Source: Gonapodya sp. JEL0774 (Eukaryota; Monoblepharomycota; Monoblepharidomycetes; Monoblepharidales; Gonapodyaceae). Taken from it: a stretch of DNA of 35,032 bases. The position numbers were made by a program, and so were the translations under genes. Where the stretch lies: the NCBI GenBank assembly GCA_027604505.1, contig JADIIX010000188.1:1-35032 (forward strand), read 5' to 3'. The notes beneath the pieces were generated by a model that made no database searches, was not told the DNA's origin, and worked only from the letters and a program-made list of their open reading frames with translations. Below are positions 20,692-32,600 of this stretch, piece by piece; within the stretch, counting starts at the first letter, position 1, and each line of letters opens with the position of its first letter.

Positions 20692-20874
20692 GATTAAGCT
20701 GAAGAAAGCTGGTAAGGTTGAAGGAGGATTCAGAGCGTTTTTTTTCCTCTCGTGCTCTGCCACACAACTAAGATGTGGACACAGATTCCATCCGCCAGTC
20801 TGCACAATTTGTCTGCATTTTCGAGATTCCAACACATCGAAAATAAATCTTTAGCCCTTGAAAGGACTTGGAGC
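20692..20874. promoter_or_regulatory. Divergent promoter of SR protein and mS19 genes
   Basis: Only 183 bp separate the two start codons, so the promoters must overlap. The stretch includes a T-run at about 20739-20747. No named motif is clear. Confidence 0.5.
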
Positions 20875-21138
20875 ATGGGCGGCCGAGCTGTCTGGAAAGG
20901 CCCCAACTTGGCGAACATTCGTTCTGCTCTCGTAAACGCTGCAACGGACAAGGACCCCCTCAGAACTGCCGCTCGCTCGGGGACCATACTTCCCTCATAC
21001 GTAGGAAAGGTGTTATCGATACACAATGGCAAATCGTACGTGCCAGTCGCGATTCAGGAGGGAATGGTTGGAAGGAAGATTGGCGAGTTTGTGAGGACGA
21101 GAAAGATACCGATTTTCAAAGGAGGCAAGACAAAGTAG
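20875..21138 (+). CDS. RSM19: Mitochondrial small ribosomal subunit protein uS19m (mS19/Rsm19)
   Basis: This single-exon gene encodes 87 residues, the normal length for a uS19-family protein. It begins MGGRAVWKGPNLANI and contains the uS19 hallmarks: RSGTILPSYVGKVLSIHNGK, then SYVPVAIQEGMVGRKIGEFV and a basic KIPIFKGGKTK end. In the bacterial and mitochondrial ribosome the protein sits in the head of the small subunit, next to uS13. The sequence follows the bacterial type, with R(S/A)VWKGP and TRK motifs, so it is the mitochondrial protein and not cytosolic uS19. The basic N-terminus may act in import. The same frame is open upstream to 20752, but the ATG at 20875 gives the family's usual start. 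Confidence 0.93.
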   Translation: MGGRAVWKGPNLANIRSALVNAATDKDPLRTAARSGTILPSYVGKVLSIHNGKSYVPVAIQEGMVGRKIGEFVRTRKIPIFKGGKTK

Positions 21139-22766
21139 GAATGATCCAAGAGAACAGACATTGGACTTGAAATCGTGGTGGTTTGGTAGTCGGACGATAT
21201 CGTAGAATTGGTCATATTAGTTCAACTGGAGTGGACGGTTTCGACAAGGTTTAGTTCAAAACGAGGCTTGTGAACGCTGGAGCTGGTACGGTGGGACCAT
21301 TAAAGCGGAGTGCTTGGGATAGGAGGTGGCAATGGACACGACGGCGAGACCATGGCCTGCTCTCCGGCTCGCATCCCCACCAGTCCTTCACACGGTTCAT
21401 TTCAGTCAGGCCTTCCTTACCAAGGACAATAACACGGATACCACAAATAGATCTCACGGATAGCCCTTTCAGAGATGCCTTAGACAAGAATTGTCGTGTT
21501 CCTCAGAGGCGGTCACACCAACACCTCCGTCACGCTGGATACAACCCCTCTCTTCCACCCATGGTCTTTTCTTTGGTATCTCTGAGGGGTCCTCCTCATA
21601 TCAACAGTTTGCATCAGCACCCTACCTCGATGTATCTAATTTCCCTACCACTGTTAAAGCTAATATACCGCTTGACCTCTCCTCACGACTTCTTGCCTGC
21701 TGTAGTTCCCGTTGATACCATTGCTATGTGAGCTTGAGCCATGTTCTCGATCTGCCTCTCTATTTGGATGCACAGCGCACTGAGATGTCATCCACGTGGC
21801 AGCTCAATCAAGTCAATCTTACAAAGAGTCCTGTGCTGGTCGAGATTCGAATGAAATCCTGAAAGCGATGACAGACGGCAGTTCCGTTGTGTTGCTTCAC
21901 TTGGCGGGACGAACAAGTTCAACATTATTACTGTTGCTTTTTAGAAGACCTCATCGACATGCCTCCGGCATTTCAGGAGAACAGTAAACCCCACTTGTCA
22001 GCAGATTGCCCAAATCTTGACACAGGACATAAGTGGCCCCATGCTGTGCACTGTGCCCACAAGCTCAACCAGATCACTGTAAAGACAACTAACTATCAAC
22101 TCATGTGCATGTGAACTACGAACATCCGTGCCGTCTCAGTGCGCACCAGTGACGGAGCTCGCTTCCGGTGCACGCATTGCTTGCCCTTTTATGTGAAGTC
22201 TGGAGAATGGTTTCGTGTGAGTTTTCTCAACAACGTGTTGTTCTTACAAATGATCCATAACACCTTCCATATCGGCCTGCATCCAGTTCAAACCAGCTGG
22301 ACACTTCTAACCCAATTTCAATTTTGCGCAAGTAAGGAAAGGATTGGAGAGCCGGCATAGCGTGGGGTTTCGGTGGGCAGTGTTCCGTTCACAACAACAA
22401 GCACGATTGGTAATTACTTTAAGTAAATAACGTAATTAGAGATCACCGACGATAATAAAATTTACAGGCAAATTTGGTCATGGATATACAACACTTTAAC
22501 TCTTGTCGCTTAAAACTCACACAAGCTTACTTGTTGAGAAAATAAAACAGTGACCATCGAACTTACAACCCCAAAGTTGCCGTCCATAATGCACCGAGCC
22601 CATCCGCTCGACCACTGAAGCAACATAATCCAAAAGCATACTTTAATTCCCGACAGTCTCAAAACCATCACCTCATGCAATCGCTGGTCCGTCTTCAACA
22701 AAACCGAGTCCATGACCTCCTAGACAAATACTTCCACAGTGCATCCCGCCACCGAAGTTCATTGAC
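21139..22766. other. Gene-poor interval, no convincing gene
   Basis: This 1.6-kb stretch has only short open frames. The longest (plus strand, about 21270-21731) shows no motif I know and overlaps others in different frames. Short plus-strand pieces such as VLDLPLYLDAQRTEMSS near 21742-21792 look protein-like but cannot be joined into one frame by normal splice sites. It may hold a decayed gene, a poorly conserved gene, or long untranslated sequence of the flanking genes. Confidence 0.4.
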
Positions 22767-25700
22767 TCATGCCTGCCCACCTCCACCTCCCGCAACCCAC
22801 CCCCCTGCTCCCACCTGCGCCAGTCCAAATCCTCCATGATCGCTCTTCCTCGGCAGTCTACTGCCCCCCGCGGGCCTCCTGGCCGCCAAACTCGTGGGTA
22901 CAGGTAGACCGCTCGTTCCCCCACCAGCAGCCATCACCATACCCCCAACGCCTGTCCCAGCTCCCACCCCACCAAATTCGCCGACCGCCGCACCCGATGC
23001 GGATGTCGTGGTTGACGTAGCTGTCAGAGGAGGGCTCAAAGGTGCCGTCATCCCGTTCGCAAAGCCAATCCCTTTCACCCCGTTGCCCGCACCGGGACTG
23101 GCCGGTCCCGGATACGTATGCGGATGCGGCTGCGGCACAGGGGACATGGCGTTCGGAGGCGGTAGCGCAGCATCAGCCGGGGCCGACCCAGGCGCCGCTG
23201 TGGCAGAGAGTGCCGGGGAAAGTGGTCCACGAGGGGACGGGACGTGGTTCGGGTACGGAGCGGGCGCTATAGCAGGTTGAGGTCGCGGTGTCGGGGGTGC
23301 TCCGGCGGCAAAGCGGGGCGAGTGTGGTTGGTGCGGGTAGCAGTGCGGCGCGTCGTGCGCGGCAGTGGGCATAGTGGAGCTCGTGTTCCCGTTCTGGTGT
23401 TCTACAGTCACCGGTACTACCCTCACTCTGCCCAACCCCGTCGGCGTCGGTGTCGTTGCTCCACCATCTACATCCACGTTTTGTCCCACCCTCCCATTCC
23501 CCTGACCTTGCCCGTCCCCAAATGGCCCAGGCGACGTCTTACCCCTTGTCACCAACCTCCTGGCCGCAGCCAACTCCTGCAACAGTTCCGCGAGACTCGT
23601 AGGCTCCGAGGACGAGGACGGGGTGTGAGAATGACCACGGTGGCCGTTGATGGCGCCTGCTCCGCCGAATGCTGTGCCAACACCGGCCATGCCCATTCCC
23701 GTTCCTCCATACAACCCCCCTCCGGTGCCGAAAGGGTACGTGTACATGGAACTCGGTGAGGACAGGCCGGACATAGCGGGGCTCATGAGGGGGCTGAAGG
23801 GGCCTGGGGAGGGCGGAGGGGACCTGAAAATAACGTGCAAGGTGATGGTGCAATGAGTGAGGAGTTGGTGAGGAATTAAATCATGGCAGCACCACACGTG
23901 CCGCCCAGTTTTACTGCTCGCTACTCACAATTCCCCCACGGCCATCTCCCGATCCACCACCCCCTCGTCCTCCTCCCCCTCCACGAGTCCCACTGGTGGC
24001 TCCTCATCGGTGATGGACGCCCGATCCGACGGTCCGGACGGGGACGCGAGCGAAGCCAACGAGAGCAAGCTGAGACTCGACGAGAGGCGTCGGTGGTGGC
24101 GTGCGCCGGGCGCGGGGAGGGCGGCAGTCCAGGCGGATGGGATGGTGGGGAGGGCGAGGGTGGCGACGGGGGGGTTTGCGGGGGTGGGGGCAGAGGGGAA
24201 GTTGACGGGGGCAATGGCGGATACGGGTGTGGGGCGGGCGAGGCCCGATGGGCGGTTTGAGGGTGGATGGAGGGAGGGTTGGGGGCCGGGATGGGGGGGT
24301 TGGGGAGCAGGAGCGGAGACTGGATGTGCGGGTGATATGGGCGCACGATAGGCAACGGGGAGCGGTTGTGCCGGAGGTGGTGCTTGCGATTGCACCTGCG
24401 GTTGCACTTGCTCTTGCACTTGCCCCGCACCCGCAGCACTCCCTGCCTGAGCCGTGGCCTGCCCGCCTTGCCCGCCCAGCCACCCTCCACCCCCTCGTAC
24501 CCACTTTACCGCCCCGGCGGTCCCACCGGCCCCTTCGTCCGATCCACCCGACACCGCCGCGGCCACAGGTCTCGCTGCCCGGTGGGCCGCGGGGCGGGAG
24601 AGGGATCGAGCCCGGCGTGCCGGCGTGGTTGTTGTCGCTGGTGCGGGGGCGGGGGCGGCAAGGGGACGGGACAACGGGGGCGGCGCTGCGCCACCGATGG
24701 GTGCGGCGCGGGGACCAGTTGTGGGTGGCGTGTAAGTGCGTGGTGCGGGGGGTGGAGGTCGGGAAGTGGGTGGTGTGGCGATTGGGTGGGTTGGATTGTT
24801 TGAAGAGGCAGGCGGGGTTTTGGCCGCGGTGGTGCGGCGGGAGGTGAGGGGTGTGCGTGGGGAGGCGGACGTGACGTCGGAGTTGGATGTGGTGTCAGAT
24901 GCGACACGGTCACGGTCCCTGTCGCGGTCTCGTTCGCGATCTCGAGATTTGGGCACTGGGGGAGGAGGGCGCGACCTGCCCCGTGGAGGGTCAGGAATCG
25001 CGGACGACGAGTCCCATCCTCCGCCGTATTCGGAAAACTGTGGAGTAGGGCGAGGGGTAAGTTTGGGTGCGGGTCGGGGAGGAGGTTTGGAAGGTGCGGG
25101 TTTGGATACGGGTGGCAGAGGAGGTGTGGGGAGGTGCGGAGGAGCGGAGTCCTGCACGAGGTCGGGGGAGGGTGCCCAGCGCACAACGGGAGTGGAGTGA
25201 GGAGGAGGTTGCTGAGACTGCGGGTTGGGAAGGAGGTCTCGTGGGGGTTGAGGAAGGGTCGCGGATGATTCGGGCAGTGAGGAGATGAAGGCGTCGAGCT
25301 TTCCCGAGAGATGGAGCAGACGGAGGTCCTCGGCAGAAATGTGGGCGGGGAGTTGAGGATTTGGTAAGAGTGGTGGATTTTGCTGGTTTTGCGGAATTTG
25401 TGCGTTATGAGGGATTTGTTGCATCGGTGGTTTGAAGTGTTGGAGGAGCGGGTCGTAGGAGTCGTCGGGGTCGGCCAGGGCAGGGGGTGGAGGAGCAGGA
25501 GAGTGCTGGCGGGGAAGGACGATGGGCGGCGGAGGAGGAGAGCGGACGTGCGGCGATTGCAGTTGTTGTCCCACTTGGACCAGTAGTTTCCCCACATTGC
25601 TGCCCGTCGTGCTCGTCGTGCTCGTCGTCGCAGCCGCTCCCGTTTGCACTTTTTGCAATCTCCACCACTGTTTGAGTCTCTGCCAGGCTCGTTCTGTCCA

Positions 25701-26096
25701 CCTGCCGAGCGTGTCCATCAAGGTTGCCGCCAGCAGCACCGCGACCACACGTTCCTCGCCCGCCAACTGGATCCAGCGCAGGGCGACGAGGGGGACAACC
25801 AGGCAGAATGCGAGCATGGCTGCCGTCCACAGAGCGAATGACGTCACCACCAGTAACGGAATCCACGGACTCGGGAAAAGAGGCGATGCCAGCTGTCGGT
25901 ACACCGATCCCCACGGTGTTCCCGCCGCGCCCGCCCAGCCTGTACTTCTGGCCATCGCAGTCCCCACTCCTACCGCATCTGCCGCATCTGCCGCACCCGC
26001 CACGGCGCCTGTACCCGCAGCCGCGCGCAGATTTTCCCGCCAACTGCGCCGAATGTGCATGCCCCCGATGGCAGCGCGGGCGTCTGTCCCCGTCAT
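22767..26096 (-). CDS. Large proline-rich, low-complexity membrane protein, unknown function
   Basis: Two exons on the complement (23929-26096 and 22767-23823), with a 105-bp intron, give 1,074 residues. The N-terminal 75 residues are Ala/Gly-rich. A strongly hydrophobic stretch, WIPLLVVTSFALWTAAMLAF, continues CLVVPLVALRWI (about 78-109), followed by VVAVLLAATLMD (about 117-128). This suggests one long or two close membrane helices. Nearly all the rest is predicted disordered: Pro-rich runs, Ala/Pro repeats, an Arg-Asp run (DRERDRDRDRDRDR), Ser-rich SSSLSLLSLASLASPSG and Gly-rich segments. Short ordered-looking parts are SAEDLRLLHLSGKLDAFISS and SLAELLQELAAARRLV. The DNA is far more GC-rich than its neighbours. 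It opens other long frames on both strands that I treat as shadows, because this frame alone carries the membrane segment and a clean splice join. Possible roles (actin, SH3 or WW binding through the Pro motifs) are guesses. Confidence 0.7.
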
Positions 26097-28003
26097 CGAA
26101 CAGCTGATAGTGCCAGGATTGTTTGTGTAATGTTCAGTTTCTGTGGATCGAATCGGTCTTTCTTGAGAATCGGGTTGGGTGCTCCAATGGGTTTGTGGGG
26201 TGTGTGTTTGAGCTGTGTTGGGTGGCTTGCAGGCACCTTGCACATGCAAAGCACAAATTAGTTCTGGCACTCACCTACAAAAACCCCAAATACGAAAATC
26301 TGAAATTCATCACTTGAGCGCAAGATTCACACGTTTTTCTCGCCGCTTCTTCTCTTTCTGTTCTCATCAGCAATCTTTCATTTCATGCCGATGCTTGATA
26401 CGTCGTGGTCTTTGGACCAAGTCAGACGTGAAGCTTTGAAGCGTGTCGTGCTGATTGGAAATCGCGACTTTCGACAACCAAGCCGGTTCCCACCCAATAA
26501 CACCCTTCTTCGCGTCACTTCGGCTGCGTAGCTCAAGTCATAAGCCCGGTCGGTTCCCAAGTGAGTCTCCCTCTATCACACCTCGGAGAGGCCTGTACCG
26601 CTGTCCCCCCTACACATTCAAGGATGAGTCACAGGGAGATTGAGACAAAAGCACCAAAAATGTCTACTCGATGAAAAGGTGGTTCCTTCATGAAAGGACT
26701 GCCCAATATTGTTCCTACTGAAGGGATGTGTGTGGACCAGGTGGTCAGGTGGTTGCGAACGCCGAGACGTTCTTCTTTGGAGCCGTTTGATTGGTGCACG
26801 ATTGTGTTTTCTAAACAGTCATACTGCAGTTTCCTTTCCTTTTGCAGGGTTGATATTCTGGGGTTTGTTCATTATTCACAGGCTCACATGGAGTCGTCAT
26901 TTGCACTTCTGGGACAACGAAAAAGCGCCAACACACCCGCTCCCAACTGAAGCATCCACCTATCGAAGTTACGCAATATCTCTTGAATACCACAGAGGGT
27001 CCCTTTGATATCTTGTCTTGGTGAGTGAGGGTGCGTTCGTTCGACGCGGTCCCAACGTGTCTGTCTGGCTTTGTCACTCAATGCGGAGATAACATCCGAG
27101 CGCGCGTGTGGGGATCTTGAATGCATGTATTGGGTCATTATGCATGTATCTCGTGAATACATTCATGCGGATACACTCGTACGAAAGGTCCAATGGTTCT
27201 GGTATTGTCACCTCATCAGCTCATTTATCACCATTCTCAATACTTCTGGTCGAATCATCCAATATAATCAGAAGTCCAAAATGTGGAGCAGGGGAGAAAA
27301 TTCTCCTGGAATTCATGCTCACCTCTTACAATGTGGTCCCCAACACGCTGAGCCAAGCACACATTTCGTAATTGTATCCTATTGTGAAAATCACGGATCT
27401 TTCTCGTTTCGTCACCTCGTAGCAAAACCTATCTTCTCCGGTTCGCGGTTTCCTTCCCCATACTATTCCTGTGCCTCGGTGTCACAGCCATGTATAATAC
27501 ATGTGAGAGCATCTTCTGCTCAGCACACGAAAGGGTGTGGCAACGCCGGTCCCTCATTGTTTGTTGAGGCGTCAAGGATTGTGCCAAGTATTTTGAGAAT
27601 CCCATATGAATCGAGTGAGAGTCACGTACGAGCATGAATCTTTTATACGACCCAAAGAGTTCTTTTGCCCCGAACCTTGGCTCAGATACAAGAATTTCAT
27701 AATGTCGGAACAGAGGGGTGTTCAGGGTTATTGGGTCGGGCAAAACGATTTTCCCACGTTCGATACGGCGCATCTGAGTTGCAACGCAAACACGGCGTGA
27801 CGCGCACGATCCGAACGTATTTTTCGTCAGCTGATCTATAATCAAAGGTCCAAGTACTTCGGAAAATCAAAGGACGCCCCCCCGCCACGCTGTGTGTGGC
27901 TTGGTGGTGGGAAGGCTGTGTGCGATGGAACCGTTTGTTCTGATATATCAGCGCATTCTTTGATTCCATCACGCATCGCATCGCATCGTCGCTCTCCCCC
28001 GAC
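26097..28003. other. Gene-poor interval and SOD promoter
   Basis: This 1.9-kb stretch separates the start codons of the proline-rich gene (-) and the SOD gene (+), so it carries both promoters. The longest open frame (plus, about 27071-27637, 188 codons) has no recognisable motif and looks like chance. A TGATATATCAG palindrome at 27940-27950, about 55 bp before the SOD start, is a candidate regulatory element. A tRNA-like GTAGCTCAAGTC near 26527-26538 lacks a matching B box and stem. Confidence 0.4.
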
Positions 28004-29241
28004 ATGTCCGCTCGAATCTTCTCCGCAGTACTCGCTCTTGCTCTTGTTGCTTCTTCAGCGCTCGCCCAGGTTCGTTCCAGTTGAGCTTCGTCGTCAGGCG
28101 TGTCCCACCAGGAGAGCTCATGTTCTCGGTTGATGTTCCAGACCGCATCACTTGGATACCATCCCGGTATCAGAGTATGGGAGGGCCCTTCGTTCACAGG
28201 GGAATCTGGCGAGACCGGCGGTGTTTACGGTTGCTTGTGAGTCGTGATATGTGAGGTTTTGCGAATGTGTACGTAATGAATCGCTGTTCACCTTTATCCA
28301 GCGGTATCAAACGCACCGTGAATATTCGATCATACAAGGTCACAGCGAACACGACAGTGAAGTTTTATTCTGGTGCGTCTCGGGGGTTCGGCGGAAAGAA
28401 GAACGCAGTGGATGTGCTCATGAACCGACCTTGTTATCCCCCCACGCAGAACTGGATTGTAAAGGAGAGATTTTGGAAAAGAGCTCAAAAGATGATGCCG
28501 ATGTTTACTTCTCAGCCAAGCCTCTGAGCGTGAGGTGAGTACGTGTCTCGGTGACAGGTACGAGACGCAAGCTCACACGTTTCCGGGATTCCAGACTCGA
28601 AGACTACGACTTGGTCCCTATCCCCACCTACACAACCAAGGCAGTGGCCGTTCTGAGTGGTAACTCCACCGCCCGCGGCAAGGTGACCTTCACCCAGGTC
28701 GTCCACAACGAGCCCACAACGGTCTTGGTCAACATTACCGGCCTGGCTCCGGGAAAGCACGGTCTGCACATTCAGTGAGTGTTCAAAACTCGAATTTTTT
28801 TAAGTGCATCTTTTGTGTGAACACATGCTTGTACGTCGTCTTTTTCCAGCGTGACCGGTGACCTGAGCAATGGGTGCGCCAGCTTGGGCCTTCACTGGAA
28901 CCCTTTCAACGTGACCCACGGAGACATTGACGCTGCTGTTCACCACGAAGGTGATCTCGGCAACGTCGTGGCCGACGAAAAGGGAAACGTCGTCACCACT
29001 CTCAAGACCAACCACGTCACGTTGGTTGGGCATCTCAGCGTGATTGGCCGTGGTATTATCATCCATGCAGACCAAGACGATTTGGGCCTGGGAACTTTTG
29101 CGGACTCGAAAACTGTCGGACACTCGGGGTCGAGGTTGGCCTGCGGTATTATTGGTGAGTGAATGGAAATGATCACCAAAAGCGAGTTCCTTTGATTGAA
29201 CCAGTCACCTACACAACCACATAGGAATCGCCGCCGCTTGA
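28004..29241 (+). CDS. Secreted Cu/Zn superoxide dismutase with extra N-terminal domain
   Basis: Seven exons (28004-28069, 28142-28236, 28302-28372, 28450-28534, 28595-28774, 28850-29154, 29225-29241) give 272 residues. The first exon is exactly a signal peptide, [22 protein letters not shown]. Residues about 23-110 form an additional beta-rich domain ([44 protein letters not shown]), which loosely resembles a beta-gamma-crystallin module. The SOD domain (about 121-270) keeps the copper and zinc ligands: His164, His166, His181, His189, His198, Asp201 and His238. It also keeps the Cys175/Cys264 disulfide pair and Arg261 in [10 protein letters not shown]. Signature stretches are [25 protein letters not shown] and HADQDDLG. 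Four N-glycosylation sequons (NTT, NST, NIT, NVT) agree with secretion. It would convert superoxide to peroxide outside the cell or in the wall. The last coding exon is only 17 nt. Confidence 0.9.
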
Positions 29242-29608
29242 TGTCATCGTTTGATTGAATTTTGTACATTACTTTAGAACTCACTCGTTTTAGCGCATTA
29301 AGGATATTTCACACAATTGAGTTGTGACGCTTTCGTGACTTGCTGAAAATATAGGCAAGCATATTGTCTCTGAAAGATGTAAATTCGCTTTATATACAGT
29401 CTATGATTTGTGAAGGGGCAGCATTCTGGTGGAAGACATCGTAGATGGGCCAGACACCTAAACTCATCCATTCCCGTCCACCTCTGAGCGGAGTCCTCCG
29501 CACGAAGTGCCATATTGCGCGCACTTCCTCGCGACGTCTTCGCGGGTCTTCGGCTCTTTCAATACCCCAAGGACTTCGTGCGGGACGTCATCAGATCCTG
29601 CAATCCTC
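29242..29608. promoter_or_regulatory. SOD 3' flank and RhoGEF upstream region
   Basis: This 367-bp stretch lies between the SOD stop and the first good ATG of the RhoGEF gene. The frame of the RhoGEF first exon stays open back to about 29507 without an ATG, so the 5' untranslated region or an upstream exon may lie here. No clear promoter motif is assigned. Confidence 0.4.
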
Positions 29609-32600
29609 ATGTTCATGAGGTCTGCCCAGAATTCTCCTGCCCCTCAGCGCCGCCGAGATAATACATTAGTGGACCCACGTGTGGGAGGGTTCGAGACCTC
29701 GGCATTTGTTGCCCGTAACTCCTCCGTCAAAATCTCGGGCTTCAACTCCAAAACGTCCATGCCATCCGAAAGCGTGCTCGGGCAGCGCAAAGGGAGCGTT
29801 GCTACGGTGGATACCGCAACAACGTTGCATCCACCTTCTATTACTAACTTGATGTCGCCAGAGACAGTCAAGGGACGTGGGAATGTTCGTGCGAATGTGA
29901 TGGACCCAATGGAATCGCTGGGGAAGGTAAGCTGTTCTCGACGAGTTTACAGTCTTCTTTTCGGGGGCTAATTAAACTGAGTGCCTTGGTATTGTGCCTC
30001 TATTTCTTCTGGAGGTCGATTCATACCTCGTGGGGATGCAAATGCACGACGTTTCAATTCCCTACCCACAAATATCTCACAGCCGTGTTCAATCTCGAGA
30101 AGAAGAACTCAATCGTCGTGAGACGCCCATCAAATCTGCCCTGTCAGATCGTTCAGTGGATACAGTGCTCGATGTATCTCCAATCTACCCAGCAGTGCAT
30201 CCTGGGAAAGGACTCTCACCCCCCCTCAGTCGCGGGCTCTCTCGACGTGTCCAAGAAATTCAAACCCCTCCTCGGAAAGATTCACTCGGAGCTGTCGTAG
30301 CGACATCATCGCCTCCCGTCAAACACGTTTCGCAATCCAAGCCCGTTCAATCTCCTTCGATTATTCCCCCTCGCTTTGACTCTCTGACACAGGGTGTCGG
30401 AGTCCGCTCTCGCTCGTCTTCTGGATCTGGTAATTATGTTTATCCGACCTTCCAATTTCCAATAGGTGCCACTGGGATCTCTCTCTCGTCGGAGCCCCGT
30501 GGCGGACACACCAATGTGGGGCCTTCTACTCGAACACCTTCTTTGAAAACCCAGCATGCAACTCTTCCCGCACTTCCCACCTCCACCTCGCTACCATATT
30601 CTGATTCTTTTTTGGAGCAATCCGGGGAAGATCCTTCCCCCGCATCCGACACTACGTACCTTAATACCTCCTCGACGTCCTCCGACGTTGCCTCGTCGAG
30701 CATGTCGTCCTACATGGGTGGGAAATGGGCATCTCCGGGATCTATTTTATGGATCGCTTCACCCTTGCATGTTGCACAGGAAGCGTCCATCATGGAGGAC
30801 GATCGCGAAAAGGCAATTAGTGGTGAGGGTCAGGACCCTGGCCCTAATCCTCGGCAGCCAGAGCCACCTCAGCCGGCTCCCTCCCTTTCCCGTCGAGTTA
30901 CGTCGAAACTCAACCGCACCTTGTCAGGGCGAAAACCCGAACTCGCTGTTACGGTGTCTTCTGCTCCACTTGCCCAGGTTCCTCCTGACCTAGGAAGCAG
31001 TTGGAAGCTAACACCGGCCTCTGCTCCCGGATTTCTGGAGACTTGGGCTGGCTGGGACCTTCTCCGATTTGGTTCAGCAGGATCTCCAACTCTCGTGGAG
31101 GAACGAGCGTCAAGATCAACGAGTTTTCTTCCTAAAGCTTCTCTGACTTACTTCCCTGATCGACCTCTCTCCCTCGCCGGGCCGGTGCGGCTGTATCGTC
31201 CGCCAGCTAGCCTCTTTGCTCCCGTAGCTCGATGGATCGAAGGGTGGGCTGTTCTGGACGTTGGTAGTGTTGAGCATTCGACCGATGAATCGGGAAATGC
31301 TCCGGATATCACTCAAACTCGTACATGGAGTACCACGAAACGGACAGAGCTAGTTGTGTACGGGACTGAAGTGGTACGCTTGCACTTGATTTCTTGCCAA
31401 CGCTCGCTCGAACTCACACTTTTAGATGGCAATCTGATAGCTCCAATCCCCGATGACCTCTTCAGACTACAAATCTGCAGCGCTCACATTCACTCCAATC
31501 CTCCGTCTCCCAATTACATCAACTACTCGATTCGGAGATTCCTTCCGCTCAGATGCCGAAAATGCGTTTGTTGTGTACGACAAGGGGTTGAGCATGCGAA
31601 AACGGAGTTTTCGACGGAGCTCCACTGTCACTGGAACAAGCTCACTCGGTGTGCGGAGGTCAGGCTCATCGATCTCCCGAGAGTCGAAACTGACTGACAA
31701 GAAAGAATCAATGTCGTCGATCGCTGGGTTTGCGTCGGACTTTTCCAGACGCGTTTTTAATTTTAGCTCGGGACAAACTGCCAGCAGCAATGGAAATTCG
31801 TCGACTTCGCCTACCCCTGTGGATGCTGAAGTGAGCCCACCTGAGATTGTGGAAGGATTAGCGGAAGTATCAAGTCCAGACATTCTTCGATTCGGTGAAA
31901 CAAGTTTGCCTGCACAAGAAGAAAATTCCGACAGCAGCTGGGCGGGGGTCGTTATTGCTGCATCTGAGGCTTTTCGAATATCCGTTCTTAACAGAGTTTT
32001 AGGTGCATTTGGAGATTCGCAAATTGAAAGGGAGAGGCGGGTAGCGGCAGAATTGCAAGTTGCCACAGAAGAGGACAAGCGCATTTGGATGAAATACCTG
32101 CAGGCTGCAGCCGATATTGCAGTGGTTAAGGAATTGGGAGGCTCGGTTGATGGCCGCCAGAGCCATCGAAACTCTTTGTCGATGACAGCCAACAGAAGTG
32201 CGACTCTCCTGAGGCGGGTGAAGACGCTGCAGAAGGAAGTAACGAATACGAGCAATGAAAAAATTCTGACAAGCCCTGATAAAGCGAAAGAAACCACGTT
32301 TGGTGCACCTAGCTCCGGTGACATGGCAGTGGTAGAACCGGAAGTGCTCATCGGTGTTGGAGGGAACACCGCCAACGTACCCTCTACGACAATCTCATTC
32401 AAAGTTACCTTCACACGGGAGCAACAGGTGATACGAATACAACATTGGTGGAGGCGGCAATGGTAAGTGAGATTCTCAAGTTCCGCTTGTTTGCTGTCTC
32501 TAAAAAAGGTGTGTGACGATAATTAGGTGTTTGGCTTGGCAACCTTTCGTACCCAAGATCATTCGTATTCAAAGCGTTGCCCGTGGATTCAAGGCTCGCA

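Noticed and set aside
23921-24490. Long alternative minus and plus frames in the GC-rich region
   Set aside because: High GC removes stop codons in all frames. Only one frame has the membrane segment and a consistent splice join.
26520-26575. tRNA-like segment with GTAGCTCAAGTC and CGGTTCCCAAG
   Set aside because: The A-box resemblance is partial, the B box does not fit, and no acceptor stem can be paired.
27071-27637. 188-codon plus-strand frame
   Set aside because: The composition is not protein-like, there is no motif or conserved start context, and competing frames on both strands are of similar length.
28267-28527. Reading the SOD third exon straight through as a longer beta-rich domain
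   Set aside because: That frame stops before the SOD domain. A 77-bp intron with a GTGCGT donor and CGCAG acceptor restores the frame into the SOD part.
31467-32414. 315-codon open frame on the minus strand
   Set aside because: It lies fully antisense to the RhoGEF exon 3, which carries PH-like sequence and correct splice sites; the antisense product has no motif.
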